NCBI GenBank assembly: GCA_964019425.1
Contig: OZ025861.1
Location: 124,001 to 188,000, forward strand
Source: Flectonema sp. DT1601
Taxonomy: Eukaryota > Euglenozoa > Diplonemea > Diplonemida > Diplonemidae
DNA: 64,000 nt
Direction of reading: 5' to 3'
In this document: one piece after another, positions 20,241-31,526 of the stretch
Position numbering within the stretch: position 1 is the stretch's first letter
Layout: every line of letters starts with the position of its first letter
Position numbers and translations under genes: made by a program
Notes under the pieces: generated by a model
What the model saw: only the letters and a program-made list of their open reading frames with translations
What the model was told of the DNA's origin: nothing
Database searches by the model: none

Positions 20241-21755
20241 TTAAAATAACTCGTCAAGCAGATCGGCATCTTCCTTCGACTGCTCTGCGACACCAACAAC
20301 TTTAGAATTGTTATAACAAGTTGGAAGTGATTTGAGTAACTCATCAATCTTAGGTGATCCCGAGTGAAGGAAATCAAATTCCACAGCGAAAGCTTTTCTA
20401 TCTGATGTAGCTGATTGTTGGTCTGGTCGCATTGGACCAAATACTACTGCTCCTTGAACGTGTCCATACGCGAAGTACTTTGGTGGGGTTGAAGCATTAA
20501 TTAAGTTTTGTATAACACCAAACTTTTGAGATTTCAATGAAGACATCAAAGCATCGCATCCCCGAGATATTTTATCTGATTTACAGTTTTCAGCTGTTTC
20601 GCGAAGTCGTTTTTGAGTTTCGACTGTAAGAGCAAATATATCATCAGCGCCTCCCAATGCCTTCAATGAGTTCAGGAGTCTTGTACGCATCCTGTCTGGT
20701 AGATCGGTAGATAATCGTTTCATTATTAGCTCTACTACTTTATTAACTTCAGACTCTTCTTGTGCAAGTATTTTAAAGAAATCATAATTAATTGGTGGAG
20801 CAGTACTTTGTCTACCACGATGGACGAAGTACACACACTCATCTAAGAAATACAATGAAGCTCTTCTCTCTTCAATAAGGACTGAGTCCTGAAGGGTGAG
20901 AACTGTATGAGGAATGTTTGGATACATTAACAACGGATTTCCTGCTTCTTCAACAAGACACAATGTAACAACAGGAATGTCATTCATTTCAGGTAGGTGA
21001 TTGCTTGGTATGTTCCATATGTCAATCATAGCAAAAATTTCATTTCTATTTTGTTCTTGGTCTTGTGTAATCATATCATAAGCATTTCTTGGGACGGTAA
21101 AAAATACTTTCATGACTGCACGTCCGTTTGGACCAATTAATGAATTCTTTTTTCTGGATTCTTTGACTGGTAAAGCAGTTTGAAAAACAAACTCTCCACA
21201 GTCATCGAGATGCCATGTCGTGAGAGCGTTCTTTTGTGAGAGTCGAGTAGCTTTGTCGAGACTGACTGAGTCCTCTTCTAAGAAAGAAGGCCAATTAAGA
21301 AGTGATGGAAGAATAGGAATACGAGGCTCATCTTCAGAGTCTCTGTGAAACATTTGTAAGTTTCGTGGGTTCTCACTTCCATGGTCTAACACATCAGAAA
21401 ATTGATCGATTGGTGTTAAATGGTCCTCGTGAATCAAATCAGCTCCAGGCTTACCCCAAGAACTGTTAAACGCTAATTTCTTCCTCGGTAGTTTATTATT
21501 ATCTCCTTTAGTCAGAAGGTCAATACCATCATCTCCTGCAGCCTTATGAACTTCTGTTACTAATTCTTTTCCTAACAGGCAGGGTTTCTCTTCCAAGACT
21601 TCATCTAAGCATGCTTCGTTTGTTTTAACTGTTTTTGCTAAAGTACATCTCCATTTTTTTGACATGTTTATCCATCGTTCTTCTGCTACTCCCCACTTCT
21701 CAAGAGTGTCTCTCAGACAGTAGAGCTCTCCGGGTTTTTCGGTTACTGTCCTCAT
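20241..21755 (-). CDS. JmjC-like (cupin) protein, putative 2OG/Fe(II) oxygenase
   Basis: The product is 504 aa in one exon. Residues 181-184 read WHLD, giving an H182-x-D184 pair in WHLDDCGEFVFQTAL. About 100 residues later comes NIPHTVLTLQDS with H283, followed by SLYFLDECVYFVHR. An HxD...H triad at this spacing on alternating hydrophobic strands is what JmjC-type 2-oxoglutarate/Fe(II) oxygenases use for iron. The helical N-terminal 175 and C-terminal 180 residues are not recognised. Possible roles include histone, RNA or protein hydroxylation or demethylation; the substrate is unknown. A plain cupin without oxygenase activity is the alternative. The ATG follows a run of A and G, and no strong acceptor is seen. 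Confidence 0.6.
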   Translation of the reverse strand: MRTVTEKPGELYCLRDTLEKWGVAEERWINMSKKWRCTLAKTVKTNEACLDEVLEEKPCLLGKELVTEVHKAAGDDGIDLLTKGDNNKLPRKKLAFNSSWGKPGADLIHEDHLTPIDQFSDVLDHGSENPRNLQMFHRDSEDEPRIPILPSLLNWPSFLEEDSVSLDKATRLSQKNALTTWHLDDCGEFVFQTALPVKESRKKNSLIGPNGRAVMKVFFTVPRNAYDMITQDQEQNRNEIFAMIDIWNIPSNHLPEMNDIPVVTLCLVEEAGNPLLMYPNIPHTVLTLQDSVLIEERRASLYFLDECVYFVHRGRQSTAPPINYDFFKILAQEESEVNKVVELIMKRLSTDLPDRMRTRLLNSLKALGGADDIFALTVETQKRLRETAENCKSDKISRGCDALMSSLKSQKFGVIQNLINASTPPKYFAYGHVQGAVVFGPMRPDQQSATSDRKAFAVEFDFLHSGSPKIDELLKSLPTCYNNSKVVGVAEQSKEDADLLDELF

Positions 21756-21913
21756 TTTTCCTTCCTTTTTTTTTTTTTTGTTGTTGTCGTCGTTGAGATA
21801 CTGGTTTTTTTTTTTTTTGTAAAAATGATTTATTTTAGTAAGAAATAATACTCATCCAGTCGCTTATCATTTGGCTTGTCAACTCTTAAGTTTGTCAGGC
21901 AGTGGGGAAGGGG

Positions 21914-21946
<33 letters not shown>

Positions 21947-22192
21947 CCCTTTAGCTAACAAAGACGCGACCCACATATATTTATCGCCTTGGCTATTTGT
22001 ATCCGATTTGAGCGGGTTTTTTAAAAAAAAAATTTTTATAGCATTTCAAAAAAAAGAAAAGAATTAAATAATTGGGTAATATGATAATGCTTTCTTAATA
22101 GGGGGTTGAAAAATATGTTTTTTTTTTTTTTTTTTTAAAAAGAACCCGTAGCCCATAAAGGCGCAGAATACGACAATAATAATAATCAAAAA

Positions 22193-22225
<33 letters not shown>

Positions 22226-23720
22226 TAAAATGACAAGACGGAGAGAGGTTGACTACAACACTCAGCCATAAGATACCGAATTGAGGAAAGTCATACTTCT
22301 GGAGAAGCTCACAGGGGACCCACCATTTCATTCGATTCCACAACCGTGACTAACAACAAGTAAACTACTGCTCGACAGCAAAAAGAAAATCAACATTGAT
22401 AAAAAGCAAAAAAAATAATCATTAGCCTTTATGAATTCGAAGCTGTCCAAATAATCACCTGTCGCTGAATACGTCATTTAGACAGCCTTGCGTATACTCT
22501 TGTTTCTGATTAACTACTCAACTTAAAAAACGAATAAAAAAAAAAGGAGGGGTAAAAATTTTGACAACGTAAAAACAGTAAACAACTTGGTATTTAAAAA
22601 AAAAAAAAAAAAAAATTAATATCAAAAAGTGAATAAAAAAAAAAAAAAAATAAAAACATAAAAACATTAAAAAAAGGGAATTAAAGTTTATTTTGTCTTA
22701 TTGACCAGAAATTTTTGTCACACACTAAAAGAAAGGAAGATAAAAATTCCCCAATACTCACAACCCCGAGTCAAATCGATAGAGCACCCGATATGCTAAA
22801 AAGAACAAAACAAGCTTCCGCACTGCAATGTTTCAGTTTAGGTGTTTACTATATATTTGCGTCAAAAACAGATTTGGTAGCTGTCAGTCACAAGGATAGG
22901 TAAACGCAAGGCTTTCGGTTTCGAATGACTTGATAATGTGAAACTGTTGTAAAGTCAGTAGCACTCAATAAGAAAAAGAGAGAAAGAGAGAGAGAGAGAG
23001 AAAAAGATCAACATCATAAATAACTACAACGAATAGAAGCAGTTACATCACATTTGTTTTGTGAAAGAAAAAAGTCAAGCTCCGAAAAAAAAGAAAAAAA
23101 AACAGAATGGGAAAAATGGCTGCACTAACGGCTGTCAACATCACAAGTCTGCGATGCCTCCTTAAAAGAATAAACCTCATAATTAAAGTGTTTGAGAGAA
23201 AAGAGGAGATTGAAGAAGAAGGGGGAAGAATCGCAAAAGCAAAATATAGCTTCGGCATGAAGAAACGTAAGGGGTGTGGGAGAAGAAAAAAAAAAGGGAA
23301 AAATGGGGAATCCGTGCAAAACCTGATGAGGGATATTTTTTTTTTTTGTAACAAAAAAAAAAAAAAAAAAATCCCGCCATGCAGCTATTGGCAAGACTTC
23401 AGAAAAAAAATTAAATCGAACGCAAATCTGTAGACTACGATAAAAAAAATAGTTTTTTTTTTTTTGTACACGAACAAGAAAATGAGTCGGAAATCAACCT
23501 CTATGGTTTTTCAAGCCATCGAATCCGTCATCCGGAATCCAACTTGAGCTTCGATAGCTTAGGAGCCTCAGTACGAATAACTGATGCCCACACTCCGAAC
23601 AACTCACAAAGATTTAATTCCCTTCATTAAAAGCATTTTGCTTAGTAGCAACAATAGTACTTTCTCTACAGTAGTCAACCTGAAAAAGAAAGAAAGAGAG
23701 AGAGAGAAAGGAAAGATTGT
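21756..23720. other. Gene-poor spacer with microsatellites and one repeat copy
   Basis: No convincing gene is present. The stretch contains T runs (21917-21946), an AAAT microsatellite near 22195-22228, a GA-rich tract near 22977-23004, a copy of the dispersed element at 22554-22711, and another GA-rich tract at 23689-23710. Short open frames are homopolymer-driven. Confidence 0.55.
22554..22711 (+). repeat. Dispersed noncoding element, copy 1
   Basis: The left block reads TTGACAACGTAAAAACAGTA followed by AACAACTTGGTATT (22554-22605). The right block 22691-22711 begins TTTTGTCTTATTGACC and is identical over 21 nt to 62219-62239. The left block recurs at 57373-57411 and 62147-62172. Homopolymers separate the blocks here. 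Identity is unknown: a MITE-like repeat or an RNA gene are both possible. Confidence 0.6.
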
Positions 23721-23984
23721 TTAAGATCCCAGCTGTCCATGTTGCTCATCCCAAGGGAGCATTCGGTCAGATGCCATCCGAATAAAATAAATGCAGACAT
23801 AGCTACCTCCATTGCAGAACTCACTTCTGTTAGTGGCTGCTTCATAGTTGCTAAAACAACAAAGAGAAAGAGAAGAAAAACCTAAACTGAAAAAGAGATA
23901 CTTGCTGTAGGTACTGACATGAAGGATGAGACGGAAAGCCAACCAGCTGGTAGGTGCTGGAAAGCACCAACAGTCTGGATGCAT
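23721..23984 (-). CDS. Possible small Cys-rich protein gene
   Basis: A frame starting MHPDCWCFPAPTSW is open for 87 codons to a stop at 23721. It is preceded by a strong pyrimidine tract (CCCCATTCC, then T-rich) ending AACAAAG a few nucleotides before the ATG, the same arrangement as the real genes here. A 50-nt GTATCT...TTTTAG segment inside could be an intron; splicing it keeps the frame and would give about 70 aa ending in EQHGQLGS. No homology is recognised and the length is short, so this is tentative. Confidence 0.3.
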   Translation of the reverse strand: MHPDCWCFPAPTSWLAFRLILHVSTYSKYLFFSLGFSSLSLCCFSNYEAATNRSEFCNGGSYVCIYFIRMASDRMLPWDEQHGQLGS

Positions 23985-25458
23985 ATGGATTTTCTTTGTT
24001 AAAAAGAAAGAAAAAAAAAAGGAATGGGGAAAAAAGAAAAGCTTCAATACCACAGAATACGCACCACTCACCACGTTGATTGTCAAGTAAATAGTCAGCC
24101 TACACCAAGACACTCCAGATGCTAACAGGTCTATACGTTATAAGTACGTACATGTGAAAGAAATGCACCTATTTGACGCCTATTTATTCTCAACTAGCGA
24201 TCTGTGAGAATAAATCATGCTCCACGGTGAAAGGACATGAGAATAGTTTATACATTAGTGCTAAACATTGCAATCGCATAATAATAAAAAATATAAGTTT
24301 TTTTTTTTTTTTTTTTTTTGCATTTAACAAGTATTGTAAGAACGAAAAAAGAACATTGGCAGCACACGTAAACCTCCTTTTGCTTTATCAGTTTAAGTCG
24401 GTTCACGGTTTAGTTTCGTGCACAAAACAAAAAATCACAGTTGTTATATTATTATTTTTTGTATAGTTTAAGATAAAGCCAATTCTTTTTTTTTGGGGGG
24501 GTATACCGAGCTATGCCTTTCTTGTTTGCCAAGCAAGGCATTATCGCACATGCACATTTTTTTTCAAAAAGAAAACTCGAACCATAAAGGACAACTTATA
24601 AATGATGAATATCAGTTTTTTTTTTTTTTTTTTTTTTTTCCTCGTCTTCTCTTTTCCAGTCAGTATTGACTGGGGGGCATCGTTCTTTTACTCTCTCTTG
24701 AGAAAACAGAAGAGAATACAACACTAATTATATATCAAACACTGTTGGCAATCTAAATGAGGATTTCCAGAAGGATTTTTTTTTCCCTGCCACATAACAG
24801 TTTGTGTTCATCACAGAAGTAGTCGAATTAAAGAAGAAAGGAACTCTTTTCAAAGTCACTTATTGAAAGCCGTTCTTATGGGCGGAGGCCGTTTCGTTTT
24901 CCATTTGCTACTGGAAGAAACAGCTAGGCTGTCACTTGATACTGTTTTGCCAACGCAGACGCTTTCCCTGTTTTTTTTTTTTTTTTTTCCCCTCGTTCAA
25001 CCCAGCGTAAATATTAATAGAAAATGACATACTGCTTTGTGGCACTTGAGGAGCCACATCCCATGGCCTACAGACTACTAAGATCGATGATATTATTCCC
25101 TCCCCTGCTGAATAGAAAAAAAAAAAGTAATATTAAAAAATAAGAAAACATAAAAAAAAAAACTTTTTCCGTTGCTTTATTATCCAAAAAATTATTCTTT
25201 TTTCATTTTTTTTTTTTTTTTTTTAAAAAAGTAAAACTTGCTGGGATGATTACAGCCACTCAGAAGTTAAACAAAAAAAAAAACTGTTATTTATTATAAC
25301 AGAAACAAATATTATTTTAAAAGAGAGAAGATGGGGGAACTTTCGGACATAAAAAAAATAGAGCATTCATGCTTTTGCTAAAAAAAAAAAAAAAAAAACA
25401 TCGTACAAAAACCACTGCAATAGTATGTAAATGATTGAGAACATTTTTTTTTTTTTCC

Positions 25459-25494
<36 letters not shown>

Positions 25495-25566
25495 AATTTT
25501 TAAGCCTAGAAAGCTTCTCACAATTAGGAGAGCAATCGATTTTATCGAAATAAACGATATTCTTTT
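23985..25566. other. Gene-free spacer
   Basis: No coding frame is supported on either strand. T or A runs are dense (24299-24319, 24614-24639, 24971-24988, 25207-25224, 25380-25398, 25469-25492). Confidence 0.55.
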
Positions 25567-27228
25567 TTATTGGATGTCACCAAGCTTATTAGTTGAAGCA
25601 GCGATTACGTTACCCATTTGGAGTTTGTTTTTCAATGCTTCCATATCAGAACGAAGATCATTGTCGTAAGGAACGATGCGAAGAGCAAGCTCATAATGTT
25701 CATAGGCTCCACGATAGTCTTTTAGTCCAGCACAGGCACATCCTTTTCTGATGTATGCCTTGAGGAGGGCGTACACATGAGAAGTGTTGGATTTAATTAT
25801 GTGAGAAGCCTCTCTTTTAGTGTTGTGGATTTCATCATCTTCATCGTCACTGTCGTGTAGCTCAGAAGACATACTTCCAACACCGCCATCCATGAGTGCC
25901 GATGCTACGTTGTTACAGTGATGAATTATATTATCGCATTCATCCTTTGCTTCTTGAAATCTCTTTAAACACAAATATGCCACAATTCTGTTACCCAAAG
26001 CATCCCAGTAACCATTTTGCTCTGTGACTGCTTCACTGTACAGAGTCAACGCTTCATCCCATTTCCGTTCAGACATAAGTCTGTCAGCTCTTCCTTTTTT
26101 CAATGATGCTTCGGATAATTCAAATGTCGTCAGGAGTCCTAGCGATTCCATTTTCTTCTTTAAATTTTCTAAATCGTTTAGTAGAGCATTTTTAACTGAG
26201 TCTTCTTCTCCGTTGGCGTATCCAACCGCCATTTGCAGGTCTTGTAGTCCTTCTGGATACGATCCATGCCAACAATAGGCACTCGATCTTCTCGTATATA
26301 TTTTCATCATACCTCTTCTAAACCGATCTCCAGTAGTATCAGCTGCGGGTGTGCTCTGTAACATATTTAAAGCTAGAGTACAGTCTTCAATGCAACGAGG
26401 GTAGTCATGTAAATTAATCCAACACACAGCTCTGTTTGTTAAAGCAGACAGAAAACAAGTATCACGTTTTAACGCTTCTGAGTAGGAGTCTGCAGCAAGT
26501 TTCCATTGCTTTGATGTTATTTGTTTGTCGCCTTGTTCTTTGAAATAGAACGGAGTATCACTGATTGACTTGGGTTTGTACCGAGAACGCCTGTATATTT
26601 CATCATCACAACGTGTGCGGGCTGGCATTGATATGTTGGAAGCTGGGGTAAAGGTGATTGGAATTTGTTTTGTTTCCGTTGATCGAATGGCCGTCGTCGG
26701 GTCTTCAAAAATATCAGATTTTTGTTCAGCTTTCTTTGTCTTTGCTTCCCATTTCGATAGGTCTTCACTCACTTCTTTACGTTCTTTTTGGACTTTTTCC
26801 TCAACTTCTTTTCGAAGCTGTTTTTCCAAATCCCAATGTTCATTAAAAAATCTCTTTTCTTCTTTACCTTTTTGCGTTTCTCTACATTGCAAGTTTGAGT
26901 TGTATAATTCCATCGCTCTGTCTTTGGATTCTTCTCTCCGTTTTGCAACGTCGTTTTCTCTGTATTTCAGTTCATGCCAAACTAATTTTTGAGTTGTTTT
27001 GTGTAAAGAAATTCTCACAGTGAAGTCATCTTCGATGAAATAACGGCATTTTTCAACGTCAATAAACTGCTTTAGATCACCTTCCCAGAGCATCGGAGGA
27101 CAATGTACTTTAACATAACAGTCAGCAATAAACACATCTATAGAGCTCTTCTTCGCTCTTTTCAAGAAAACTCTCACAAGAACCTTTTCATCAGTTTCTT
27201 CCCAACTATAGTCAACGCTTATTGGCAT
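25567..27228 (-). CDS. DNAAF4: DNAAF4 (DYX1C1) dynein axonemal assembly factor
   Basis: The 553-aa product starts MPISVDYSWEETDEKV, matching the CS/p23 domain opening of DYX1C1, and has the CS domain at 1-80 (FPP-like CPPML and FTVRISLHK strands). A charged coiled-coil (about 95-175) and the linker ITFTPASN typical of the family follow. TPR repeats come in two blocks (about 243-345 and 395-535). The family binds HSP90/HSP70 and preassembles axonemal dynein arms in the cytoplasm, so the organism bears a motile flagellum. The protein is longer than vertebrate DYX1C1 (about 420 aa) because of the second TPR block. The start is fixed by homology and by a C-rich tract ending TTTTCAG only 18 nt upstream. 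Confidence 0.93.
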   Translation of the reverse strand: MPISVDYSWEETDEKVLVRVFLKRAKKSSIDVFIADCYVKVHCPPMLWEGDLKQFIDVEKCRYFIEDDFTVRISLHKTTQKLVWHELKYRENDVAKRREESKDRAMELYNSNLQCRETQKGKEEKRFFNEHWDLEKQLRKEVEEKVQKERKEVSEDLSKWEAKTKKAEQKSDIFEDPTTAIRSTETKQIPITFTPASNISMPARTRCDDEIYRRSRYKPKSISDTPFYFKEQGDKQITSKQWKLAADSYSEALKRDTCFLSALTNRAVCWINLHDYPRCIEDCTLALNMLQSTPAADTTGDRFRRGMMKIYTRRSSAYCWHGSYPEGLQDLQMAVGYANGEEDSVKNALLNDLENLKKKMESLGLLTTFELSEASLKKGRADRLMSERKWDEALTLYSEAVTEQNGYWDALGNRIVAYLCLKRFQEAKDECDNIIHHCNNVASALMDGGVGSMSSELHDSDDEDDEIHNTKREASHIIKSNTSHVYALLKAYIRKGCACAGLKDYRGAYEHYELALRIVPYDNDLRSDMEALKNKLQMGNVIAASTNKLGDIQ

Positions 27229-27280
27229 GATGGATACGGTGTTGTTCTGAAAATTGGGGGGGGGGGAAAAAAAAGAAAAT
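27229..27280 (-). promoter_or_regulatory. Putative trans-splice acceptor for DNAAF4
   Basis: On the minus strand a T/C tract with a run of ten or so C residues ends AATTTTCAG (AG at 27248-27247), leaving an 18-nt leader before the ATG. No coding sequence lies upstream. Confidence 0.6.
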
Positions 27281-27787
27281 TGTTTAATTGGTGTTGCTCT
27301 ATAATTCGTTAACAAAAGCCATCTTATTTTACATATTCTGAGATGTGAATTATATATAAAGAAAAAATTATTTTTTTAAGGAAACTCTACCATCTCGATC
27401 TGGGCACACGTAGTTGCTGTTAAGAAACTACGCAGCATAATAATAATAAGTTTTTTTTTTTTTTTTTTTCTTTTGAAAAATAGCTAGCGGAAACTACCCA
27501 AAAAAAAATTTAAAAAAAAAAATTGGGCAGATAATTTGTAATGGTGGAAAGGTTGGTGTAAATGACTAAGAACAAAGTACAATATAAACAGTAAAAAGGT
27601 CTTTAAAAAAGACTTTATTTTGCTGATGACAACTCAGTTGGGTGAAAGAACGAAAAAAAAAAAAAAAACATAGATACATTGCTTTTACATGTCGTGTATG
27701 AATCATAATAATAACACGACTACATCCTACTATTACATATTTCATTTAAGAATGATAAAAAATCGATTTTTTTTTTTTTTTTTTCAA
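27281..27787. other. Spacer between DNAAF4 and the PDZ gene
   Basis: AT-rich spacer with T runs near 27451-27469 and 27767-27784 and A runs near 27651-27668. No gene is seen. Confidence 0.55.
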
Positions 27788-30248
27788 TTACTCGACAGCA
27801 GATCTCCTCAAGTCATTCGAAGAAGCCGACGTCCTAAACATCACACTAGATCGTTTCCTCCTACAACGAGCAATAAAAGACTGAGACCTGTTTAAATGCT
27901 CCTGTGATATGGTATTAGGCAACTCACCATAACGTTTTGTATCATCATCAAGCAACAAAACCAACTCTCTAAATTCAGAAAGCGGGATAGAAGTTTCCAA
28001 CTCCACAATATGAGAAATTGCTTCTTCACATTCTTGTTGTTCGTCTTCAGATCCCCACCAGGGACCATCAATCAGAGCAGCGCAGTGAACTTTTATTTCA
28101 ACTCGTTGGCCTGGTAAGTGAGACTCGATTGCTTTGTGAAATGTATCAATTCCTGCAATAGAAGACTTTCCAATCGAGATTATGACATCTCCTATTTGAA
28201 AAATTGCTTCTAACAAACTACCTGTTTTAAATCCGACTATTTTAACTCCTTTATCATCACCAGCATTCACTATGTCGATACTTAGAGATGGTCGTAGCGA
28301 TGATATAATCACTTTCGATGATTGTATCTTATCACAAAGTTTGCAATGAGCATTTAGATGCCTTGCCTGATAGGACATTGAGCATTTGTCACAAATCGCA
28401 TTTCTCGCTGGACATTCTGAATTCACATGACGATTATAGTCAGCAAACCTCATTGCAACCATACACAACCGACACTCAACAGGTCTCATTATGCACTCTT
28501 TGTCTATATGGGTAGTGTATGCCTGGTGGTGGTGGTGGTTGGTATTGTTGTTGTTTAAACAAGGATTGAAATTACTTATTAGAAGATTAAAAACATACCT
28601 GTTTATTAATCTTATGCATGCATTTGTCGCATTGATCTGTGTCCATTACTGATTGGGGAATGGTTTGCTTTACTTTTCCTTTTTTCTTATTTCGTTTTTT
28701 GATTATTTCTAATTCAGCAGAGAGTGCTCTTTGATCATCCTGTTGGTTGTTGGTGTTGGTGTTATTGTTATTGTTGTTGTTGTTGTTTTCCCAAACTTAA
28801 ACAGTGAAATGTACGAACCTCAAAAGCAGCTCTGGACACTTCAGCCTCTTCCGACTCTCTGACTTGTTTGTATGCAGACAGTTCATGAATCAGTGTTCTG
28901 TGTTTGTGTTGAATTGTAGTTAAGAAAGTCTACGCTGAGATAAATAAAATAATAATATTCCCGTTATGACATACTGAAGCTCTTTGATCTCTTGAGTGTG
29001 TTCTTGTGTTACCATTTTCATTCTAATTTCAGCAACCATATTTAATAGTTTAGTTCGTTCAGATAGCTCACGTGTAGAAATGAATTGTCTTTTTACTTCG
29101 TCTTTAGACTCAACGAGATCTAATGCTGCTTTCAGAGTAGCGTCTTCACGAAGTTGTAGGGAATCAGATTGTCTGTTCATCTCAAGGGCTTGAGTCTTTA
29201 AAGCCCACGAGTCATCATGGAATACTGTCGCCTCCTCCGACATGTTAAATTGATGAGAGAGTTTTTGGTGAGATTTCTGTTCTTCGATCAGAAGCAATAT
29301 CCTGGAAGCCTTGGCTTTCGTTAAAAGTAAAAATCGACCAACAAAAAAAACTGATAGCTGTGTTCGACTCGCCCAAATATCTGTTTCAATACGTCTCCAA
29401 GACAGAGACTCCTCAAGAAGCAACGCCTCTGCTGCTGCTTCTTCAGAGCGGCTTAGGATTGTTGTTTCTCGTTCAGACATATTGCAAACTTGCATGTGAA
29501 GTTCGTGTTGCAATTTGCAGCAATAATTACAACCAAGGATGCACCAAGGGAGGATAGTTCCTTCGAACCTAGTCCTCGAGAATTGATTTCTCAATATCAT
29601 TTCACTATCCTCAATCACCCTCCTGTAGATCTCTTCTCTGGATGATAACTCTGATGTTGCCCCACCTATGCGAGAATTCTCTTCAACCATACAATATTTT
29701 TCTATCGTTCTTATTGTCTCATGTCGAAGCAATCCAAGATGCTGTGATGCTGCAAGATCCTGTCGAAGAGAAGCAACGTACTGATGCTGCTGTTCTCGTA
29801 TCGCTGTTTGAGTATTTATTTCATCAACATCGACGGAATCGAACATGTCAGCAGCTTGTCTCATTACGGTAAATATTGATAACATTGCTGGAGAATCACA
29901 CACTATCTTAGCTGAAGATAAAGGTTGGATTGTCATAGTACCAAACGGTAAGAGATTCGTTCCTTGTTTATTCTTATCACAAAACACTACAACACTTCCA
30001 ATTAAAACTGTGTAGTGTCGTAACGTAGGAACGCTTTCAATAATCGTGATCTCACCCGCTTCCATTATTAGCTTCCCGTGTTTTATTTCTGACGCAGGGT
30101 CTATCACTCCATGGTCAGGGGAGGTTTCTTCACTGTAAACTCGAGTGATTACCCCTTTCTCAAGGAGGTAAGATCGTATTTCTTGGTTTTTAAAGGCAGC
30201 TTTTGCCCTACCGACGGCAGTTTTGTTAGTGCCGTCGGCATTCATCAT
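27788..30248 (-). CDS. Coiled-coil, TRAF-like zinc-finger and PDZ protein, four exons
   Basis: Four exons join in frame: 30248-28975, 28897-28819, 28739-28599 and 28522-27788, with introns of 77, 79 and 76 bp (donors GTATGT, GTTCGT, GTATGT; acceptors CACAG, CAACAG, CACCAG). The product is 742 aa. The first 130 residues look like a beta-rich domain that I cannot name. Residues about 135-480 are helical, rich in Glu, Gln and Arg, and probably coiled coil. Cys/His pairs CDKCMHKI, ECRLCMVAM, ICDKCSMSY and HCKLCDK, spread across exons 3 and 4, form TRAF-type zinc fingers. A PDZ domain follows (SLSIDIVNAG through IGDVIISIGKSSI to RVEIKV). A Ser/Arg-rich tail ends the protein. It is probably a scaffold; no orthologue is recognised. 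The exact start Met (one of two adjacent) is uncertain. Confidence 0.8.
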
Positions 30249-30559
30249 ATTATTGAGCTGGGAAAACCTGATAATACTAATAAGCAGCAGTAGTTGTTGT
30301 CAGGGATACATGTCTATCAGTCTTTGCAATTATACATTTTGATATAACCTTTTTTTTTTTTCAATGGAATATAAACAACACAAACACACAAATCAAACGT
30401 AGTTTTACAAAGCAGCAAATAACAGCTGGCAAAAGCGAGCAGGGCAACAGTGAGCCTGTAAAGACCCATAATGATCGGCAAGGTGGCTAAATTATTGTGT
30501 AAATTTGTATATAGAAAGTGAATACAATTATCTTAAAGACTACTCACTAAGTAAAGTAA
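30249..30559. other. Spacer between PDZ and zinc-ribbon genes
   Basis: It contains the PDZ gene leader, with acceptors TATTATCAG and TTTTCCCAG about 14-24 nt before the ATG, and otherwise no recognisable feature. Confidence 0.55.
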
Positions 30560-31159
30560 TCATGTCATCTTTAGGATGTTTCCAGAGTGCATTTTCGCAA
30601 AGGCTTTACATGGTCTGTACTCTTGTTCCTGTGTCATCTGACTAGACATGATATTCTTACTGTTCGCAGGGTCGTATGAATTCCTCACGGAATGGGTAGA
30701 GCGTGGTGTCCTTTCTTCTGTTTCAGAAATAATATTAAAACTCTTACGGTGAGGACATGCAACGTGACCTTTACGTGACGACTGTGGAGCAGGTTGTGGA
30801 GTAAAGTTTGATAAGAACTCAGAAAAGAATTGAGAACCATTTGATAAACTAGCTTTAGGAAGTGAAGTCTCATGACCATCTTCCGAAGCGATAACTGCTA
30901 CAGTCGAGAAGTTCCTATCACCTGATGTAATCGGAATCACTGACTCTCCTGACTGAGGACAGCTTCGGTGTCTACCACCTCCAACACGCGCATCCAACGG
31001 ACATGTGAGTATAATTTCATTTGGTTCGACATTCCTTAATCTTCCTTCTGATAGTCTGTTTCTACGTAATCCAGATCCACAATAATAACAAAAGAAAACA
31101 CCGGGAGCGTCGGGACAACGTTGACCACACGAACTACAGTCCACCTCTTGTGGAGGCAT
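30560..31159 (-). CDS. Zinc-ribbon protein of unknown function
   Basis: The product is 199 aa in one exon. The N-terminus MPPQEVDCSSCGQRC with FFCYYCGSGL supplies two CxxC pairs (residues 8-11 and 24-27) of a zinc ribbon. A second potential Cys/His set lies around ILTCPLDARVGGGRHRSCP. The remainder is Ser/Thr-rich and probably disordered. No family is recognised. The start follows a GGGTACAG acceptor. It lies between two other unknown genes, and the context gives no functional clue. Confidence 0.65.
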   Translation of the reverse strand: MPPQEVDCSSCGQRCPDAPGVFFCYYCGSGLRRNRLSEGRLRNVEPNEIILTCPLDARVGGGRHRSCPQSGESVIPITSGDRNFSTVAVIASEDGHETSLPKASLSNGSQFFSEFLSNFTPQPAPQSSRKGHVACPHRKSFNIISETEERTPRSTHSVRNSYDPANSKNIMSSQMTQEQEYRPCKAFAKMHSGNILKMT

Positions 31160-31526
31160 ATTACTGTGTCTCCTGTACCCAATTAGTTATAATAAAGTAC
31201 CCACACTTTAAGAAGGTGTTATTATCTTCTAGTGGTCTTGTCAGTACTCAAATCAGATAACTGTTCTTTCCCTATTTTTATAGAAGTCATCCCATCCATG
31301 GAAATGGAGAATTATAACATCGCCGAGCGGATTACAAAAGTGTCGACCTGCAATTCGAATCCTCTGCCAGACCGATACCACAGCTACTAAATGAGTCCGT
31401 TTCAAGAACAGGAGCCAACACGACAAACTTGAACAGCCTGCGTGATTCGTTCACAATCTAAGTACGAGACGTGCTGATGCTTCAGGTCAGCCCACTCCAT
31501 CTTATAGTTGTAGTGTAGTTTATAAA
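31160..31526. other. Spacer
   Basis: Non-homopolymeric spacer of normal complexity. A tRNA-like A-box/B-box resemblance near 31318-31368 was examined and rejected. No gene is supported. Confidence 0.5.

Noticed and set aside
23043-23433. Overlapping frames on both strands near a GA-rich tract
   Set aside because: Low-complexity composition on both strands with no acceptor or domain.
31318-31368. tRNA-like signals: GCCGAGCGGATTA followed by GCAATTCGAATCC
   Set aside because: The A-box-like and B-box-like parts are only about 15 nt apart, and flanking sequence cannot form an acceptor stem.
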